Shown: positions 9,242-19,874, counted from the stretch's first letter. The stretch: 39,717 nt of DNA from Pirellulales bacterium (GCA_025927475.1 JAICLL010000044.1:1-39717); one strand, 5' to 3'. The notes: generated from the letters alone by a model not told the origin. Made by a program: numbers and translations.

Positions 9242-9490
9242 TTCTAATGTCTACCTCAGAACCGGCGAAGTGTGTGCAAAACGAGATCGGGCGGCAGATG
9301 AGAAGCAAACCTGATGCCAGAGCACCGGCGCGGACGGAAACCCAACGCGCGTGCAAAAATCGACGCGACGAATCCGTCAATTCGCCGCGGCACGGATCAC
9401 CGCTACGACACTTTGTCGCACTGCGCGATCGGGCCAATCACAAGAGTTTGACGGAGCTCGGGTAGAGTCGCACCAACCGAGGCGTTAGAA

Positions 9491-10951
9491 TTGAACCCAA
9501 CCACCCCACCAACCACTCCCATGACCACCCCCGATACGTCGCGAAGCGGAAGACGCCTGTTGCGCGTCTACAGCATCGCCACGTTTCTGTGCATGACCAT
9601 CGCCTTGTCGTGCATTGTGGGGCTGGGCGCGTGGGGCGCGGTGCGCGATTTGCGCCGCGGGCGTGAATCGTTGCTGCAGGCCGAGATTGCCGAAGCCAAT
9701 TCGCACTCGGAGCGCACGGTGCGTCGTATCGAACGTGACCTTGTCGAAGGAAAGATTGCGCCCGACTTCAGCGACTTACGCAGCCAGGGCTGGCTGACCA
9801 GTCACTGGAAATCAGACATCGTGGCCGAAGCGGAATGGGCCTATGCGGCGGTCGAGGACGGCAGTCATCACTTGGTGGCGCACAGCATGCCATCGCTGGC
9901 AGGTGGGCGGTTGCCCAGCGACTGGTATCAACGTCGCGTATCCGTTGCCGGCAGCGACGTGGTGGAAACCAACCTGACAGCGCTGACAGGCGGCCTGCCG
10001 GCGTTCGATGTCCGGCTGCCGATTACCTTCAACGGTCGGACGGTGGGCGTGTATCATTGCGGGTTGAGCCACGATTGGTTCAACGCCACGGCCACTGCCG
10101 ACGAAGAATTCGCCCTGTTTGGCTGGCTGGTCGTCGTGGGCGGCGCGGCGCTGGTAGTGCTGTTGGCCATCGGCTCGCTCTATGTGATTACACGGCAAGC
10201 CGCGGCCCTGCAACGCGGACTCGACCTGGCCGACATGCGCCGCATGACCGAGCTGAGCCAGCTCATCATTGGGCTGGCCCACGAGGTGCGCAACCCGCTC
10301 AACGCCATTCGCCTGAATCTGCACGCCATCGGCCGTGTACACCGCGGCGAAGCACGGCTGCCCGACGAAGAGCTGAACGCCATTGTCCGCGAATCGGTGT
10401 GGGAGATCGGTCGCGTCTCGGCCCTGATCGGCGAGATGTTGGGCTATGCGCGGAGCGAGCCGCCTCGCGCCGAAGACGTCGATCTGAACGCCGAAGTCCG
10501 CGGCGCGCTCGACCTGGTGAAGCATGTGATGGAAGATCAGCATGTGGCCGTGGTGGCGCGAATGGGCGGCGAAACGCGACTGGTGCGCATCGATCGCGCT
10601 CGCCTGCGGCAGATCTTGCTGAATCTGTTGAACAACGCCCGCGAGGCGGTCGGCAAGGGCGGCCGAATCGAGATCGACGTGCACCGCGCCGGGCGTTCGA
10701 TCGAGCTGGTGGTCAGCGACAATGGTCCCGGCGTGCCGGTTGCCCACCGGCGGCGGATCTTTGAGCCGTTTTACTCGACCAAGGAACTAGGGATCGGCCT
10801 GGGGCTGGCGCTGGTGAAGAAATTTGTCGATGAATGTGGCGGCAGCATTACCTACGAGGGAGGCGAATCTTCGCGCGGGCGGTTTGTCGTCCGGTTTCCC
10901 GAAGTTCGCGCCGCGGCAATTCCGGAGGTATTCCATGACAGCCCCGTCTAG
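9491..10951 (+). CDS. Sensor histidine kinase, NtrB/ZraS type
   Basis: 486 residues. The chosen start is TTG at 9491, with GAGG 8 nt upstream; an ATG at 9521 is possible but has no ribosome site. Two membrane helices (about 27-49 and 213-236) flank a periplasmic sensor region. A HisKA domain follows with the phosphorylated His in LAHEVRNPLNAIRL (H264), then an ATPase domain with N box (NLLNNAREAV), G1 box (DNGPGVP), F box (FEPFYSTKE) and G2 box (GIGLGLALVKKF). It autophosphorylates and passes phosphate to the regulator encoded next, whose start lies inside this gene (17-bp overlap). The periplasmic domain shows no recognised ligand motif, so the signal is unknown. Confidence 0.93.
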   Translation: MNPTTPPTTPMTTPDTSRSGRRLLRVYSIATFLCMTIALSCIVGLGAWGAVRDLRRGRESLLQAEIAEANSHSERTVRRIERDLVEGKIAPDFSDLRSQGWLTSHWKSDIVAEAEWAYAAVEDGSHHLVAHSMPSLAGGRLPSDWYQRRVSVAGSDVVETNLTALTGGLPAFDVRLPITFNGRTVGVYHCGLSHDWFNATATADEEFALFGWLVVVGGAALVVLLAIGSLYVITRQAAALQRGLDLADMRRMTELSQLIIGLAHEVRNPLNAIRLNLHAIGRVHRGEARLPDEELNAIVRESVWEIGRVSALIGEMLGYARSEPPRAEDVDLNAEVRGALDLVKHVMEDQHVAVVARMGGETRLVRIDRARLRQILLNLLNNAREAVGKGGRIEIDVHRAGRSIELVVSDNGPGVPVAHRRRIFEPFYSTKELGIGLGLALVKKFVDECGGSITYEGGESSRGRFVVRFPEVRAAAIPEVFHDSPV

Positions 10952-12329
10952 CGTGGCCCCGTCTAGCGTGTTGGTGGTCGAGGACGAACCGAGCGAGCGC
11001 GAGGCGCTGGCTCGCTTGTTGCGCATGGAAGAGTATCGCGTCATTACGGCCCGCGATCCGGAGGAAGCGCTCGAACATCTGCACGACGACGTCGGCCTGG
11101 TGATTAGCGACTTGCGGATGGGCAAGGCCAGCGGCATCGACCTGCTGCGGCTGTGGCGCGAGCGTCGCCCGCAAACACCCTTCATCATGGCCACGGCCTA
11201 TGGCGACGTCGATTCGGCGGTGACCGCCATGAAGCTGGGCGCCGAAGACTACCTGACCAAACCGGTCGATCCCGACGCGCTGCTGGTATTGGTCCGGCGG
11301 AAGATTGCCCACGCCGAGCAGGCGGCCGGCGGGCCGCAGCCCGCCGGCTTATTTGAGGGACGCGGCGGACGGTGTATCTTGGGCCGATCGCCCACCATGC
11401 TCGAGGTGTTTGAGCGCGTGCGGCGTGCCGCCCCCAGCGACAGCCTGGTGCTGGTTTTGGGCGAATCGGGCACCGGCAAGGAACTGATCGCTTCGGCCAT
11501 TCACGCCTATAGCCGGCGGAAAGACGGTCCGTACATTGCCGTGAACATCGCCGCGCTGCCCGAAAGCTTGGTCGAGGCGGAGCTGTTTGGCTATGTGCCC
11601 GGGGCCTTTACCGGTGCCGAGCGTGCCCGCATCGGCCGCTTCGAGGCCGCCGACCGGGGCACCTTGTTCATCGACGAAATCGGCGACTTTCCGCTGGCGG
11701 CCCAGGCCAAGCTGCTGCGCGTGCTCGATCATCTGACGGTGAACCCCATCGGCAGCAACGACGAGCGGCGCGTCGACGTGCGGCTGGTCGCCGCCACCAG
11801 CCGCAATTTGGGCGAGTTGGTGGCCGAGGGCGCGTTTCGTGAGGACCTGTTTTATCGCCTGAATGTGCTCTCAATCGAATTGCCGCCGCTGCGCGAACGC
11901 CGCGCCGATATTCCGCTGCTGATCGACGCTTTTCTGGCCGACGCCTGCCAGAAACACGAGCGCGCGTCGCCCACGCTTTCGCCCGAGCTGACGCAGTTTA
12001 TGCTGGCCTATGAATGGCCGGGCAATGTGCGCCAGTTGCGAAACGCCATCGAAAACATGGTGGTGATGTCGAGCGGCGAAACGCTCTCGCTGGGCGACTT
12101 GCCGGCGTATCTCAGCGGCAACTCATCGCTGCTGGCCAAAACCGCCGACCGGGCCGATACCAGCAACCTGCGCGACTTGGAGCGGACCGCCATTCTCTCG
12201 GTGCTCGAGCGGTGTCATGGCAATCGGACGCACGCCGCCGATGTGCTCGGCATCTCGGTGCGCACGCTGCAGCGCAAGCTGAAAACCTGGGGCCTGGGCG
12301 GAAATCCGCCCGACCCGCCGGCCGGTTGA
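10935..12329 (+). CDS. Sigma-54-dependent response regulator, NtrC family
   Basis: 464 residues from the ATG at 10935, chosen because of a near-perfect ribosome site (GGAGGT) just upstream. Receiver domain 11-125 with acidic pocket E16/D17, phospho-acceptor D59 and K109. AAA+ domain about 148-385 with Walker A GESGTGKE (176-183), the sigma-54 contact loop GAFTGA (223-228) and Walker [11 protein letters not shown]. The C-terminal Fis-type helix-turn-helix includes [17 protein letters not shown]. It should activate sigma-54 promoters when phosphorylated by the upstream kinase; targets are not shown by the sequence. Its stop is 19 bp from the stop of the convergent protein kinase gene. Confidence 0.95.
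   Translation: MTAPSSVAPSSVLVVEDEPSEREALARLLRMEEYRVITARDPEEALEHLHDDVGLVISDLRMGKASGIDLLRLWRERRPQTPFIMATAYGDVDSAVTAMKLGAEDYLTKPVDPDALLVLVRRKIAHAEQAAGGPQPAGLFEGRGGRCILGRSPTMLEVFERVRRAAPSDSLVLVLGESGTGKELIASAIHAYSRRKDGPYIAVNIAALPESLVEAELFGYVPGAFTGAERARIGRFEAADRGTLFIDEIGDFPLAAQAKLLRVLDHLTVNPIGSNDERRVDVRLVAATSRNLGELVAEGAFREDLFYRLNVLSIELPPLRERRADIPLLIDAFLADACQKHERASPTLSPELTQFMLAYEWPGNVRQLRNAIENMVVMSSGETLSLGDLPAYLSGNSSLLAKTADRADTSNLRDLERTAILSVLERCHGNRTHAADVLGISVRTLQRKLKTWGLGGNPPDPPAG
10941..10970. repeat. 15-bp tandem duplication at the kinase/regulator junction
   Basis: gccccgtctagcgtg occurs twice in a row. It encodes APSSV twice near the start of the regulator. The first copy also contains the TAG stop of the histidine kinase gene. 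Confidence 0.9.
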
Positions 12330-12348
12330 GACCGCTTAAACCGACCGT

Positions 12349-14016
12349 TTAGAGTGTTCGCGATTCCTCGCCGTTCTGTGTCCGTCGCTGGCGATAATAC
12401 TTCAGCCCCGGGAAAAAGAAGCTGGCGCCCGAAACCAAGCCGAACAGCGTGATGCTCAGCTTGATGCCGTGGCGATCGAGCCAGGCCATGGCCAGCGCCG
12501 TCAAAAACAGGGCAATGGCGGGAACATAAAACACGCCGGACAAAATGCCCGCCTTGGCCAGGAACACCATGCCGCTGGCAATGGCCAGCACCGGCGACAA
12601 TCGCAGCACGGGCAAGCCGAGCAGCATCTCGACCAAAAACAGCACCCAGATGCTGATGATGCTGGCAGCCCACACATGGGCAATCTGGCGTTCGACAAAC
12701 GTGACGGGACCGGCTCGCCGCCGCAATGCCCAGAAAATGCCCGCCCAGGTGCCCATGCCAGCGGTCCAGAGCAGAAAGTACGGTCCCGGCGAGGCGATGC
12801 CTTGCCATTGAAACCAGTTGGTCACCAGGCAAATGACCACCAACGCCAGGCTGTGCCACATCCAAAGCAAGCCCCAGTTTTCCAGCACCGTGGCGTGATG
12901 GGTTTCGCGGAACCAGCGGGCCATGACCTGCGTGAAGCGACCCGAACGAGCCGAGATCGGCTCGTCGCACAGGTAGGCGTGGAGATCATTGGCGAGGGCC
13001 TCGGCGCTGGCGTATCGCAGCAGCGGCGGCTTTTGCAAGCAATGCAGCGCGATCATCTCCAAGGCACGATCGGCATGCGGGTTGACCAACCGCGGCGGCA
13101 AGGGATCTTGTTCGAGCACCAGCAACACGGTGTCGACCGCGCTGGCAGCCTGAAACGGCGGGCGGCCCGTGAGCATATGATAAAGGATCGCTCCCAGGCT
13201 GTAGACATCGCTGGCTGGGCCCAACTGACCCCGGTTGCCGGCGGCTTGCTCGGGCGCCATATAGCTGGGCGTACCCAGGATGGCCCCGGAGCGGGTCAAT
13301 TGCGTCTCCGCGGCTACTTCCTTGGCGAGGCCAAAATCGGTGACGTGCGGATGGCCCTGGCCGTCGATCAAAATGTTCGAAGGCTTGAGGTCGCGGTGCA
13401 AAATGCCTTGTTGATGCGCGTTATGAATCGCGCGGCAGACCGGCAGCAGCAACTCGGCGGCCTCGCGCGGCGGCAGCGGGCCTTCGCTCAGGCGGCGCCC
13501 GAGCGTCGTACCTTCAATGCACTTCATGGCGAAGTAGGGGCGACCGTCTTGCTCGCCGACTTCATAGACCGGCACAATGCTGGGATGTTGCAGCCGCGCC
13601 GCCGAGGCCGCCTCAGAGTGAAAGCGGGCAATGTCGGCCGCCGAGGCCAGGTCGCCCCGCAAGATCATCTTCAGGGCGACGGTCCGGCCCAAGCTGGGTT
13701 GGAGGGCTTTATAGACAATACCCATGCCGCCGCGGCCAAGCTCTTCGAGCAATTCAAAATCTCCGAATTGCCGGGGAAAATCGCCATGAGGCTGCGCGGC
13801 GGAGAAGGAGCCATCCGTCGCAAACGCAGCGGTCGAGTCGGCCACCTCGGCGGCCACGCCCTCGGCCACCCGCACCGCGGTCCACAGCTCACGCAACTCT
13901 TGCGATAGTTCGGCGTGTTCGGCCGCCAGGCGTTCGATGTCGGGCGCGCGTCCGGCGCGCAGCTCGTCGGTCAGGAAAATCAGCAGCTCGGCCAGACGTT
14001 CATCGCGGCTTGTCAC
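12349..14016 (-). CDS. Membrane-anchored Ser/Thr protein kinase
   Basis: 555 residues. The start is a GTG at 14016, because GTGA overlaps the TGA stop of the upstream phosphoesterase gene; no ATG in frame fits better. An N-terminal helical segment (1-80) precedes a Hanks-type kinase domain (about 87-345). Its Gly-rich loop is LGRGGMGIVY (93-102), the catalytic Lys is in VALKMI (K116), the catalytic loop is HRDLKPSN, the Mg loop is DFGLA and the activation segment ends in APE. The C-terminal 190 residues hold about six hydrophobic helices with no extracellular domain of note. These kinases phosphorylate Ser/Thr in target proteins and are abundant in planctomycetes. Its place behind RNase Y and YmdB suggests, but does not prove, a link to RNA turnover. 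Confidence 0.92.
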   Translation of the reverse strand: MTSRDERLAELLIFLTDELRAGRAPDIERLAAEHAELSQELRELWTAVRVAEGVAAEVADSTAAFATDGSFSAAQPHGDFPRQFGDFELLEELGRGGMGIVYKALQPSLGRTVALKMILRGDLASAADIARFHSEAASAARLQHPSIVPVYEVGEQDGRPYFAMKCIEGTTLGRRLSEGPLPPREAAELLLPVCRAIHNAHQQGILHRDLKPSNILIDGQGHPHVTDFGLAKEVAAETQLTRSGAILGTPSYMAPEQAAGNRGQLGPASDVYSLGAILYHMLTGRPPFQAASAVDTVLLVLEQDPLPPRLVNPHADRALEMIALHCLQKPPLLRYASAEALANDLHAYLCDEPISARSGRFTQVMARWFRETHHATVLENWGLLWMWHSLALVVICLVTNWFQWQGIASPGPYFLLWTAGMGTWAGIFWALRRRAGPVTFVERQIAHVWAASIISIWVLFLVEMLLGLPVLRLSPVLAIASGMVFLAKAGILSGVFYVPAIALFLTALAMAWLDRHGIKLSITLFGLVSGASFFFPGLKYYRQRRTQNGEESRTL

Positions 14017-14852
14017 GAGATTGCGGTTGCGGCTTGCCAGTCGCCGAACTCGGTGCGCCATGAATCGCCCGCCGCCGAGCGGACGCGCAGCCGCCGAACG
14101 GCCAAGGCGCGGCCCGTCGTCGGGTCGGCCTCGACCATCGTGCCGCACAGCCGCACGTCGCCGATGGCGACTTCAAAGTGTGTCGGATTGAAGGTGCGGG
14201 TCGTCTCGGTCACGCGATCGATCCGCCGCCCCAAGATGCTTGCATAAGGCCCGGTCATACCGACATCGCATTGAAACGCGGTGCCGCCGGGCAAAATCTC
14301 TTCGTCGGCCGTCGGCACGTGCGTATGCGTGCCCAGCACCGCGGTCACCCGGCCGTCGAGATAGCGGCCCATCACCTGTTTGTCGCTGGTGGCTTCGGCG
14401 TGAAAATCGACGACAATCACCTTCACTTCGGCCGGAAGCTGAGCGAGCACGCGGTCGGCGGCTTGCCAGGGGCAATCGACCGGCCGCATAAAGAGCCGGC
14501 CCAACAGGCTGACCACGGCCACGCGCGTGCCGTCCCGCGCGGTGACGATCATCGACTCGCGGCCCGGAGCGTCGGGCGGAAAGTTCGCCGGCTTGACGAT
14601 GTTCGGTTCCGATTCGAGCACGGGCGTGATCTCTCGCCGCCGATAGATGTGGTCGCCCAGCGTGATGGCGTCGACGCCGGCGGCGATCAGCTCGCGATAG
14701 ATTTCCGGCGTGATGCCCGACCCGCCGGCGATGTTCTCGGCGTTGACAATCACCAGATCGAGTTGCTCGGCGGCCGCCAGCTTGCGCACGGTCTGACAGA
14801 CGATCTGTCGGCCGGGCTTTCCCACCACGTCACCGATTAAGAGCAGTCGCAT
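14013..14852 (-). CDS. ymdB: YmdB-family metallophosphoesterase
   Basis: 279 residues, close to the usual 260-270. The family (TIGR00282) hydrolyses 2',3'-cyclic nucleotides and other phosphodiesters with a di-metal centre. Ligand positions are visible: D8 (LLLIGDVVGK), E39 and N40 (VNAENIAGG), H150 (DFHAEATSDK), H175 and H177 (GTHTHVPTAD). Position 67, normally Asn in a GNHTWD motif, is Asp here (LGDHIY), a non-standard variant. The gene starts 4 nt after the RNase Y stop. Its TGA stop overlaps the GTG start of the kinase, so the three genes are probably one transcript. The rny-ymdB pairing is also conserved in Firmicutes. Confidence 0.92.
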   Translation of the reverse strand: MRLLLIGDVVGKPGRQIVCQTVRKLAAAEQLDLVIVNAENIAGGSGITPEIYRELIAAGVDAITLGDHIYRRREITPVLESEPNIVKPANFPPDAPGRESMIVTARDGTRVAVVSLLGRLFMRPVDCPWQAADRVLAQLPAEVKVIVVDFHAEATSDKQVMGRYLDGRVTAVLGTHTHVPTADEEILPGGTAFQCDVGMTGPYASILGRRIDRVTETTRTFNPTHFEVAIGDVRLCGTMVEADPTTGRALAVRRLRVRSAAGDSWRTEFGDWQAATAIS

Positions 14853-14856
14853 GTTC

Positions 14857-16410
14857 TTAGTGCGCGATTTCGGTGAACCGGGCTTCGCGGAGCACGGTCA
14901 CTTTGATCTCGCCCGGATAAGTCAATTGTTCTTCAAACGCCTTGGCAATGTCGTAACAGATTTTGGCGGCGCTGGCGTCGGTGGTGTCTTTGGCCCGCAC
15001 CAGCACGCGCAGCTCACGGCCCGCCTGAATGGCAAAAGCCTGCTCGACGCCGGGAAAGCCCCCCGCAATGGTTTCGAGCTCCTCCATCCGCTTGATATAA
15101 CGTTCGAGCGTCTCACGCCGCGCCCCGGGCCGCGAGGCGCTGCAGGCGTCGGCCGCCGCCACCAGCACCGTGTAGGGATTCTCGATGCGCAGGTCGTCGT
15201 GATGCCCCAGCGCGGCGTGGACGACTTCGGGCTTCTCGCCGTAACGCTTCAACAGGTCGGCGCCGATTCTTGGATGCCCGCCCTCGGCCTCGTGGTCGGC
15301 CGCTTTGCCGATGTCGTGCAGCAAGCCGCAACGGCGGGCCAACCGCGCGTCGAGCCCGATCTCGTCGGCCATCATGCCGGTGAGAAATGCCACCTCGATC
15401 GAATGCCGCAGCACGTTCTGGCTGTAACTGGTGCGGAAACGCAAGCGGCCGAGCAAATGAATGACCTTCTCGTGCAGCCCCGGCACGTCGGCCTCCTGAG
15501 CCGCCTCTTGCCCCAGCTTTTGCAAATGCTGTTCAAGTTCCGCCTGCGTCGCCGTCACCACTTCTTCGATGCGCGAGGGATGGATGCGGCCGTCGGCGAT
15601 CAGCTTGGCCAGCGACATGCGGGCCACCTCGCGCCGCACCATGTCGAACCCGCTGACGATGACCACGCCGGGCGTGTCGTCGATAATGACATCGACTCCG
15701 GTGGCTTTTTCAAAGGCCCGGATGTTGCGGCCCTCGCGGCCGATGATCCGCCCCTTCATTTCGTCGCTGGGAATGTCGACGGTGCTGGTGGTGCTCTCGG
15801 CGGTGTGCGTGGCGGCGTAGCGTTGCAATGCCGTGAGCATAACCTCGCGTGATTTCTCCTCGCAGACCTCGGACAGATGTTTTTCGTGCCGCATCACCAA
15901 CGCGCCCGTTTGATGCTGCAATTCGGCGTCGAGCCGCTCGAGCAACCGCCGCGAGGCTTCTTCCTGGCTAAGGCCGCTAATCTGGTGCAGGGCCTGTCGC
16001 TGGAGATCGAGAAGCTTGGCCAGTTCGTCGTTGTGGCGGTTGGTGTCTTCGATGCGCTCGGCCAGCTTCCGCTGGTTGTTTTCGACCATCTTCTCTTGCT
16101 TGCGAAGCTGGTCGGCCTGCTGCTCGAGGGCGTCTTGCCGTTTGTCCAAAATCCGCTCGCGCTCGTGAAGCTCCTGGCGGACGATGCCCAGCTCCTTTTC
16201 GCCCTCGGCTCGCTGCTGGATGGCCAGTTCCTTGATTTCCAGCTCCGCCTCGCGGCGGCGATTGTCGATCTCGCGCTCGGCCCGCTCGACAATGTCTTTG
16301 GCTTGCTTTTCCGCGTCTTTCTGGCGGAGGTAGTCGTAGCCTTTGAGCAGCACCGCGGTCGCCACAAAGGTGACGATGGCGGTGAGAATAATCACGCCCG
16401 TCGTGCCCAT
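14857..16410 (-). CDS. rny: Ribonuclease Y
   Basis: 517 residues, standard length. It is a membrane-anchored endoribonuclease that starts mRNA decay. A single N-terminal membrane helix (5-22) is followed by a long charged coiled coil (about 30-200), a KH RNA-binding domain with [10 protein letters not shown] (220-229), and an HD domain with the metal-binding pair H365/D366 in GLLHDIGKA. The conserved C-terminus ends [14 protein letters not shown]. The ATG has GAGGA 6 nt upstream. It is first of a three-gene cluster with ymdB and a protein kinase. A gap of about 0.7 kb lies upstream and probably contains its promoter. Confidence 0.97.
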   Translation of the reverse strand: MGTTGVIILTAIVTFVATAVLLKGYDYLRQKDAEKQAKDIVERAEREIDNRRREAELEIKELAIQQRAEGEKELGIVRQELHERERILDKRQDALEQQADQLRKQEKMVENNQRKLAERIEDTNRHNDELAKLLDLQRQALHQISGLSQEEASRRLLERLDAELQHQTGALVMRHEKHLSEVCEEKSREVMLTALQRYAATHTAESTTSTVDIPSDEMKGRIIGREGRNIRAFEKATGVDVIIDDTPGVVIVSGFDMVRREVARMSLAKLIADGRIHPSRIEEVVTATQAELEQHLQKLGQEAAQEADVPGLHEKVIHLLGRLRFRTSYSQNVLRHSIEVAFLTGMMADEIGLDARLARRCGLLHDIGKAADHEAEGGHPRIGADLLKRYGEKPEVVHAALGHHDDLRIENPYTVLVAAADACSASRPGARRETLERYIKRMEELETIAGGFPGVEQAFAIQAGRELRVLVRAKDTTDASAAKICYDIAKAFEEQLTYPGEIKVTVLREARFTEIAH

Positions 16411-17152
16411 AGAAGTCCTCGTGGAGCGGCGCAGCCGGGCCGAGGAACGCTCATCCGCCGCGGGGCGGGCGGGCGGTCAGTCGCAACGAGTCGATGGAAG
16501 TGGCAAGAAGCAACGAGGGCGGGTCAGCCGTTCGGTGTCGCCTTTCGCTCCGCGAAAGGCGCGTCCGGGGCATTCTCTCGCGCGGCGAAAATGCCTGGTT
16601 CCGCGCGCATTCGTCCCCTGCTCAGCATTCGTCCCCTGCCCAGTAGTCGCCCCCTGTCCAGCGGAAGGTGCGGCCGAATGCCTACGGATGATCCCGGAAA
16701 GACGTTCAGAGCTTGGCAAACCGTCGTCATCCAGCTCTGCGGAGACCGCGCGAACCGCGAGCAGGTGTCAGGCTCCGAACCCGCGGGCTTCGGGGCGCCC
16801 TTGTGCACAACTTCATTGTGCACTACTTCGGGCTGAAGGACCTTCTTGGCGCTCGGCAACATGCCGAGCAATTGCTGCAAAAGGACAATCAGTAAATGCA
16901 TCGCTTCGCCGACTCGCGATAATAAGCTGGTTCTTGCTACCTCGAACCGACCCGGTCGCAAACTTCCGACCAGGTTCCTCGACGGGTGTCCGCCGCGGTA
17001 TGGTTGCTTAACACGTTGTTCATCGTAGCAGAGATTGGCCCGACTGCAACCAGAATCGCGGCCAACAGCGCCGATGGTAAACTATGCTCGTCAGGCTGGT
17101 TAGACGGGGCGGCTGGCGCCGGGTGGTTGGTGGTCGGGGGTTGGTGGCGACG
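16411..17152. other. Intergenic region with several hairpins, no clear gene
   Basis: Between the divergent rny and tilS genes. No open frame here has a recognisable product. It contains an 8-bp perfect inverted repeat (gtgcacaa / ttgtgcac, 16803-16823), a tight stem-loop (gctcggca-aca-tgccgagc, 16851-16869), and three imperfect copies of a cattcgtcccctgc-like unit around 16610-16665. These could belong to an RNA leader or small RNA, but none matches a family I can name. Confidence 0.45.
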
Positions 17153-18205
17153 ATGAGAACTGAAAACCGAAAACGGAAAGCGGAGGACCGGTCATCAACA
17201 CCAATCGCCGGGCTGTGGCTGCCGGCGGATTGGTGTGATGTGACGGTGTTGGTGGCTGTTTCGGGGGGGGCCGATAGTGTGGCGCTATTGAGAGCCTTGG
17301 CCGCGCTTAGGCCCGGCCGCATGGGCGGCCTGGTGGTGGCCCATTTCAATCATGCTTTACGCGGCCAAGCCTCGGATGCGGACGCCGTATTTGTGACCCG
17401 CCTGGCGGAAAACCTGGGCCTGCCGCTGGAAATCGAAAAGGCGGATCCCGACACCGTAACCCCGGCGCCGGGCGACCGGAAGGTCGCCGAAGAAACCGCC
17501 CGAAACGCTCGCTATCAATTCCTTAAGACGGTCGCCGCGCGCAGGGGGGCTCGTTATGTTGCCACCGCGCACACGGCCGACGACCAGGCCGAGACCGTGC
17601 TGCATCGCATCGTGCGCGGCACCGGGCTGGCGGGGCTAGCGGGAATGCGGCAGTCGCGCCCGTTGTTGTACGGCGTCAGCCTGATTCGGCCGTTGCTCGG
17701 CGTGCGCCGAGACGATCTGCTTTTGTATTTGCGGCGGCTTGGCCAGCCCTTTTGCGAAGACGCGACCAACCGCGACGCGGCATTTACTCGCAATCGGCTG
17801 CGTCACGAGCTCTTGCCGCAGTTGGCCGCCGATTATAACCCGCAAGTGATCGAAGCGTTGTTGCGGCTTGCGCGGCTGGCCGATGAGGCTCAGGAGGTGA
17901 TTGCCGCGGTGGTGGACGAGCTAGCGCACCGCTGCATCCGTGCGGAAGGCAACTGCGTGTTGTTTGACTGCGCAGCCAGCGCCGGCCAACCGAGGTTCGT
18001 GGTGCGGGAACTGCTGATGGCCGCCTGGCGGCGGCAAGCATGGCCCGAGCAAGCGATGGGTTTTCAGCAATGGGATGAGTTGGCCAGCTTGGCTCAGCGT
18101 GAGAAATCTGCCCCGTCGCTACTCGGTGTCAGCCTGCCAGGTGGCCTACGCGCCTGGCGCGAGGGCGATCAACTGTTGATCGCACCCGCCGAAGCAATCG
18201 CCTGA
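17153..18205 (+). CDS. tilS: tRNA(Ile)-lysidine synthase
   Basis: About 350 residues. TilS attaches lysine to C34 of tRNA-Ile(CAU), using ATP, so that it reads AUA. The PP-loop ATPase signature VLVAVSGGADSVALLRAL is near residue 30-47, followed by the conserved VAHFNHALRG, TAHTADDQAETVLHRIVRGTG and PFCEDATN motifs. The C-terminal region resembles the TilS substrate-binding part. The start is uncertain: ATG 17153 is preferred because a Gly/Val-rich repetitive stretch precedes it, but ATG 17084 is also in frame. The first codons (aactgaaaaccgaaaacgg) are low-complexity DNA of a type also seen in the rplR-rpsE spacer. Confidence 0.93.
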   Translation: MRTENRKRKAEDRSSTPIAGLWLPADWCDVTVLVAVSGGADSVALLRALAALRPGRMGGLVVAHFNHALRGQASDADAVFVTRLAENLGLPLEIEKADPDTVTPAPGDRKVAEETARNARYQFLKTVAARRGARYVATAHTADDQAETVLHRIVRGTGLAGLAGMRQSRPLLYGVSLIRPLLGVRRDDLLLYLRRLGQPFCEDATNRDAAFTRNRLRHELLPQLAADYNPQVIEALLRLARLADEAQEVIAAVVDELAHRCIRAEGNCVLFDCAASAGQPRFVVRELLMAAWRRQAWPEQAMGFQQWDELASLAQREKSAPSLLGVSLPGGLRAWREGDQLLIAPAEAIA

Positions 18206-18308
18206 TCGAGCCGCCTCGGCGCCTCCAGGGGCTGGCGCTGGATTTTGCCGCGGCATCTGACCATACTTGGCGGTCGACCGTTCCAACTAACACGAAAGGT
18301 GGATCAGC

Positions 18309-19874
18309 ATGAAATGGCCTGTGTTCTGTTTCCTCGCCATCGGGTTCGGGGCGGTGAGTGCTGGCCCTGCGCCGATGGCACTCTCCGCCGAGGCTGCCCA
18401 ACGCCCGAACATCGTCTTCATCTTTGCCGATGATCATGCCTATCAGGCCATCAGCGCGTATGGCGCTTTATCGAAGCAAGGCGCCTTGAACCAAACGCCC
18501 AACATCGACCGCCTCGCCCGCGAAGGCATGCGGTTCGATCGGTGCGTGGTGACCAATTCCATTTGTGGGCCGAGTCGGGCCTGCATTCTGACCGGCAAAT
18601 ATTCGCACATCAACGGCTTCTATAACAATACCAACAACCGTTTCGATGGCTCGCAGATAACGTTCCCCAAACTGTTGCAAGCCGCCGGCTATCAAACCGC
18701 CATCGTCGGCAAATGGCACCTGGTGAGCGAACCCACCGGCTTCGATTACTGGGAAATCTTGCCGGGGCAAGGGCAGTACTACAATCCGCCGATGATCCGC
18801 GATGGCAAGCGCGTGCAGCATACAGGCTATACCACCGAGGTCATCACCGAGCAGGCGCTCGCCTGGTTGAAAGACGGGCGCGACCAGGACAAGCCGTTTT
18901 TGTTGATGTGCCATCACAAGGCGCCGCACCGCGAGTGGGAGCCAAACCTGAAGCATCTCGACAAGTTCGAGGGGCACGAGTTCGCGGAACCGGAAACGCT
19001 GTTTGACGACTATTCCGGCCGCGGCGTGGCGGAGCGGACGCAAGACATGACCATCGCTCGCACCATGACCGACCGCGACCTGAAGCTCGTCGCCCCCCGC
19101 GCACTGACGGCCGACCAACGCGCGAAGTGGGACGCCTACTACGATCCGCGCAACGAGAAATTTCGCGCGGCCAAACTCACCGGCCGCGACCTGGTGCGCT
19201 GGAAATATCAGCGCTACCTGCACGACTATCTCGCCTGCATCGCCTCGGTGGATGAAAGCGTGGGCCGGCTGCTCGATTATCTGAAACAGGCCGGCCTGGA
19301 AGACAACACGCTGGTGGTCTATTCCTCAGACCAGGGTTTTTATTTGGGTGAGCACGGCTGGTTTGACAAGCGCTGGATTTTTGAAGAGTCGCTGCGCACG
19401 CCGCTGCTGGTGCGGTGGCCGGGCGTGGTCAAGCCGGGCAGCGTCAACGGCGACCTCGTCTCGAACCTCGATTTCGCCGAGACGTTTTTAGAAGCGGCGG
19501 GCGTCGACGCGCCCCAGGAAATGCAAGGGGACAGCCTTGGGCAAATCCTCCGCGGTCAAACGCCCGGCGACTGGCGAAAGAGTTTCTATTACCACTATTA
19601 TGAGTATCCCGGCCCGCACCATGTGCGGCGGCATTACGGTGTCGTGACCGACCGCTACAAGCTGGTCCATTTCTATGAGCCGGATGTCAATTACTGGGAA
19701 CTGTTCGATCGCCAATCGGATCCGCAGGAGCTGAAGAGCGTCTACGGCCAGGCCGACTATGCTGATGCCCAAAAGGAATTAGAGCACGAGCTGGCCCGGC
19801 TGCGGAAAGAACTGAAAGTGCCCGAGGTCGATCCGCCAGAGACGGTCATCAAGCCACGCGGGCAGAAAAAGTAA
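18309..19874 (+). CDS. Secreted sulfatase, formylglycine type
   Basis: 521 residues. A signal peptide (about 1-27, ending ALSAEA) exports it. It is a type I sulfatase of the alkaline-phosphatase superfamily, hydrolysing sulfate esters, probably of polysaccharides or glycosaminoglycan-like polymers. The metal site begins with [12 protein letters not shown] (D41, D42). The active-site motif is [15 protein letters not shown], with C86 expected to become formylglycine. Further motifs are GKWHL and [19 protein letters not shown]. The C-terminal part ([18 protein letters not shown]) is typical of the N-acetylglucosamine-6-sulfatase / iduronate-sulfatase-like subset. AAAGGTGG precedes the ATG. No maturation enzyme or other carbohydrate gene lies next to it. 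Substrate unknown. Confidence 0.95.
   Translation: MKWPVFCFLAIGFGAVSAGPAPMALSAEAAQRPNIVFIFADDHAYQAISAYGALSKQGALNQTPNIDRLAREGMRFDRCVVTNSICGPSRACILTGKYSHINGFYNNTNNRFDGSQITFPKLLQAAGYQTAIVGKWHLVSEPTGFDYWEILPGQGQYYNPPMIRDGKRVQHTGYTTEVITEQALAWLKDGRDQDKPFLLMCHHKAPHREWEPNLKHLDKFEGHEFAEPETLFDDYSGRGVAERTQDMTIARTMTDRDLKLVAPRALTADQRAKWDAYYDPRNEKFRAAKLTGRDLVRWKYQRYLHDYLACIASVDESVGRLLDYLKQAGLEDNTLVVYSSDQGFYLGEHGWFDKRWIFEESLRTPLLVRWPGVVKPGSVNGDLVSNLDFAETFLEAAGVDAPQEMQGDSLGQILRGQTPGDWRKSFYYHYYEYPGPHHVRRHYGVVTDRYKLVHFYEPDVNYWELFDRQSDPQELKSVYGQADYADAQKELEHELARLRKELKVPEVDPPETVIKPRGQKK

Noticed and set aside
12337..12351. Short inverted repeat (taaac / gttta) between the convergent regulator and kinase genes
   Set aside because: The stem is only 5 bp and AT-rich with no T run; too weak to call a terminator.
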